64,000 nucleotides of DNA, taken from positions 1-64,000 of the forward strand of contig JAJZVN010000002.1 in NCBI GenBank assembly GCA_021845685.1, given 5' to 3'. The DNA is from a bacterium. Lineage in GTDB: Bacteria; SZUA-79; Acidulodesulfobacterales; Acidulodesulfobacteraceae. Positions 63,043 to 64,000 of the stretch are shown in pieces. Positions within the stretch are counted from its first letter, which is position 1, and each line of letters starts with the position of its first letter. The notes under the pieces were generated by a model that was given only the letters and a program-made list of their open reading frames with translations, ran no database searches and was not told the origin of the DNA. The translations under genes were made by a program, and so were the position numbers.

Positions 63043-63357
63043 ATGGGTTTTACTAATTTTAAAATACACAGAGGGATTCATGAAAAAGTAACAAAATTAG
63101 GTTTAGAACTTTATGATTGGGGTTTATACATTTTTCTAACGATGTTCATAATATTATTATTAAAAAAAGAAATTCTGATAACTATTTTATTAGATCTTTT
63201 AATTTTTATTTTTCTAAAAAAGTATAAAAAAGGGAAACCTGATTTTTATACAACTACACTAATTAATTACTTTTTTATAACAAAAAAACTTTTTGTTTTA
63301 GAGCCGCACCGTGATATTGCAGAGGCAAAAAATATTATTGAAATCTATTATGAATAA
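63043..63357 (+). CDS. VirB3/TrbD-like type IV secretion membrane protein
   Basis: A 104-aa protein with a short cytoplasmic N-terminus (FTNFKIHRGIHEKVTKLGLE), a hydrophobic hairpin (YIFLTMFIILLLKKEILITI and LLDLLIFIFLK) and a basic C-terminal portion with KPDFYTTTLINYF. VirB3/TraL/TrbD proteins have this size and topology and are encoded just before VirB4, as here. No ribosome-binding site is obvious. Identification is largely positional. Confidence 0.6.
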   Translation: MGFTNFKIHRGIHEKVTKLGLELYDWGLYIFLTMFIILLLKKEILITILLDLLIFIFLKKYKKGKPDFYTTTLINYFFITKKLFVLEPHRDIAEAKNIIEIYYE

Positions 63358-63423
63358 AATAAAATTAATAAATAAATCGCTCTGACTATAACCTTAAAAT
63401 TAACTATCTTATAACTATCTTAT

Positions 63424-64000
63424 ATGTTTGCAAATACTGTTTTAAAAAAACAAAATCAATATGAATCTTTAAATAATTATATAAATCTATTAAGTATATT
63501 TAAAGATATTATTATAGGTATAGACGGGTCGCTGACTATAGGATTCGCGGTACGGGGATTTGATTATTTTATGGCAAACGACGAAATAATTAACGATACC
63601 GCTTATATTAACGATGTTTTGTTAAATTTATTAAATGAAGACATTTCGCTTCAATGGGTATACAAAATATCAGGTTCCGATAAAGATTTTATATCAAATT
63701 ATACAAAAAGTTCAAATCCTCCTGAAAAATATTTATATATAAAAGAAAAAAAGATTAAATCTTTAAATGCCGATTTAATTAAAAAAATAGATATATTTCT
63801 TTTTTGCACAATGTCAGGCTTTAGACCATGGAAAATTAATAATATAAATTTATTTTCAAAATTATCTCAATTTGTCTCTAATCTGCTAACAATTAAACCA
63901 AAGGACGCACTTAATAAAAATTCAAGAGAGAAAGCAAAAAAAGAGTTTGACTATATGCTGAAAAAAATTGAAAACATTGAAAATAATTTAAGCTTTTTTT
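63424..64000 (+). CDS. VirB4/TraC-like conjugation ATPase, N-terminal part (runs off the window)
   Basis: An open frame of 192 codons continuing past the window end. The region IFKDIIIGIDGSLTIGFAVR followed by GFDYFMANDEIIND matches the N-terminal domain of VirB4/TraC ATPases (a 'd-G-s-l-g-f-a-v-r-G' type segment). The Walker motifs would lie beyond the edge. Position directly after the VirB2- and VirB3-like genes supports this. The start ATG at 63424 has no strong ribosome site. Confidence 0.65.
   Translation, partial: MFANTVLKKQNQYESLNNYINLLSIFKDIIIGIDGSLTIGFAVRGFDYFMANDEIINDTAYINDVLLNLLNEDISLQWVYKISGSDKDFISNYTKSSNPPEKYLYIKEKKIKSLNADLIKKIDIFLFCTMSGFRPWKINNINLFSKLSQFVSNLLTIKPKDALNKNSREKAKKEFDYMLKKIENIENNLSFF

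Overview
The window is a chromosomal segment of a very AT-rich Gram-negative bacterium. The clearest taxonomic signal is the 34.7-52.0 kb block, whose order (tilS-ftsH-folP-cdaA-cdaR-glmM-pdxJ-acpS-nnrDE-CBS-tsaE-lysC-cimA) resembles Desulfobacterota/Geobacter-like genomes. Together with a sulfur-oxidation type heterodisulfide reductase (sHdr) locus and a lipoate-binding protein system, this suggests a sulfur-metabolising deltaproteobacterial lineage such as the Acidulodesulfobacterales (Sva0485). The taxonomy is inference; no rRNA is present.

Layout: 0.4-4.0 kb, three overlapping cobalamin genes (cbiF, cbiG, cbiH) with large Asn-rich low-complexity insertions. 4.2-9.9 kb, a UDP-glucuronate decarboxylase, then minus-strand pilC, pilB, aroD and a small tautomerase. 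10-11.1 kb, a small-RNA candidate, tRNA-Asn and a broken hicB. 11.3-15.6 kb, an SDR, a GH15 glucoamylase and an aquaporin; the glucoamylase in particular has foreign-looking codon use. 16.4-21.7 kb, an RND efflux pair and a crotonase-fold protein.

22.2-34.4 kb is the centre of interest: an ArsR-type regulator with palindromic operators, sHdrC1, sHdrB1, sHdrA, sHdrC2 and sHdrB2, two GcvH-like lipoate-binding proteins (LbpA), and a dedicated lipoylation set (LipS1, a lipoate ligase fused to a DUF116-like Cys domain, LipS2). An OsmC protein and a methyltransferase follow. These should work together: the ligase attaches octanoate or lipoate to the LbpA lysine, LipS1 and LipS2 insert sulfur, and the sHdr complex uses LbpA as carrier while oxidising sulfane sulfur. 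A dihydrolipoamide dehydrogenase at 47.4 kb could reoxidise the carrier.

34.7-53.3 kb is housekeeping, including the CdaA/CdaR/GlmM c-di-AMP module, citramalate synthase and HldE nucleotidyltransferase. 54-60.3 kb has tRNA-Ser, TatA, a DUF3426-like protein, a PAS-GGDEF-EAL protein, a secreted Pro/Gly-repeat protein, tRNA-Sec and class II aldolase. From 62.1 kb to the edge a VirB2-VirB3-VirB4-like type IV secretion cluster begins.

The intergenic space is full of short non-coding repeats. There is a palindromic MITE-like family (about nine copies plus one fragment) with a shared core but copy-specific matched ends. Two TnpB/IS605 3'-end relics lack a transposase. A 110-bp inverted repeat pair with long G/C runs flanks the RND-sHdr-LipS1 segment. 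Heptameric and other AT microsatellites are also common.
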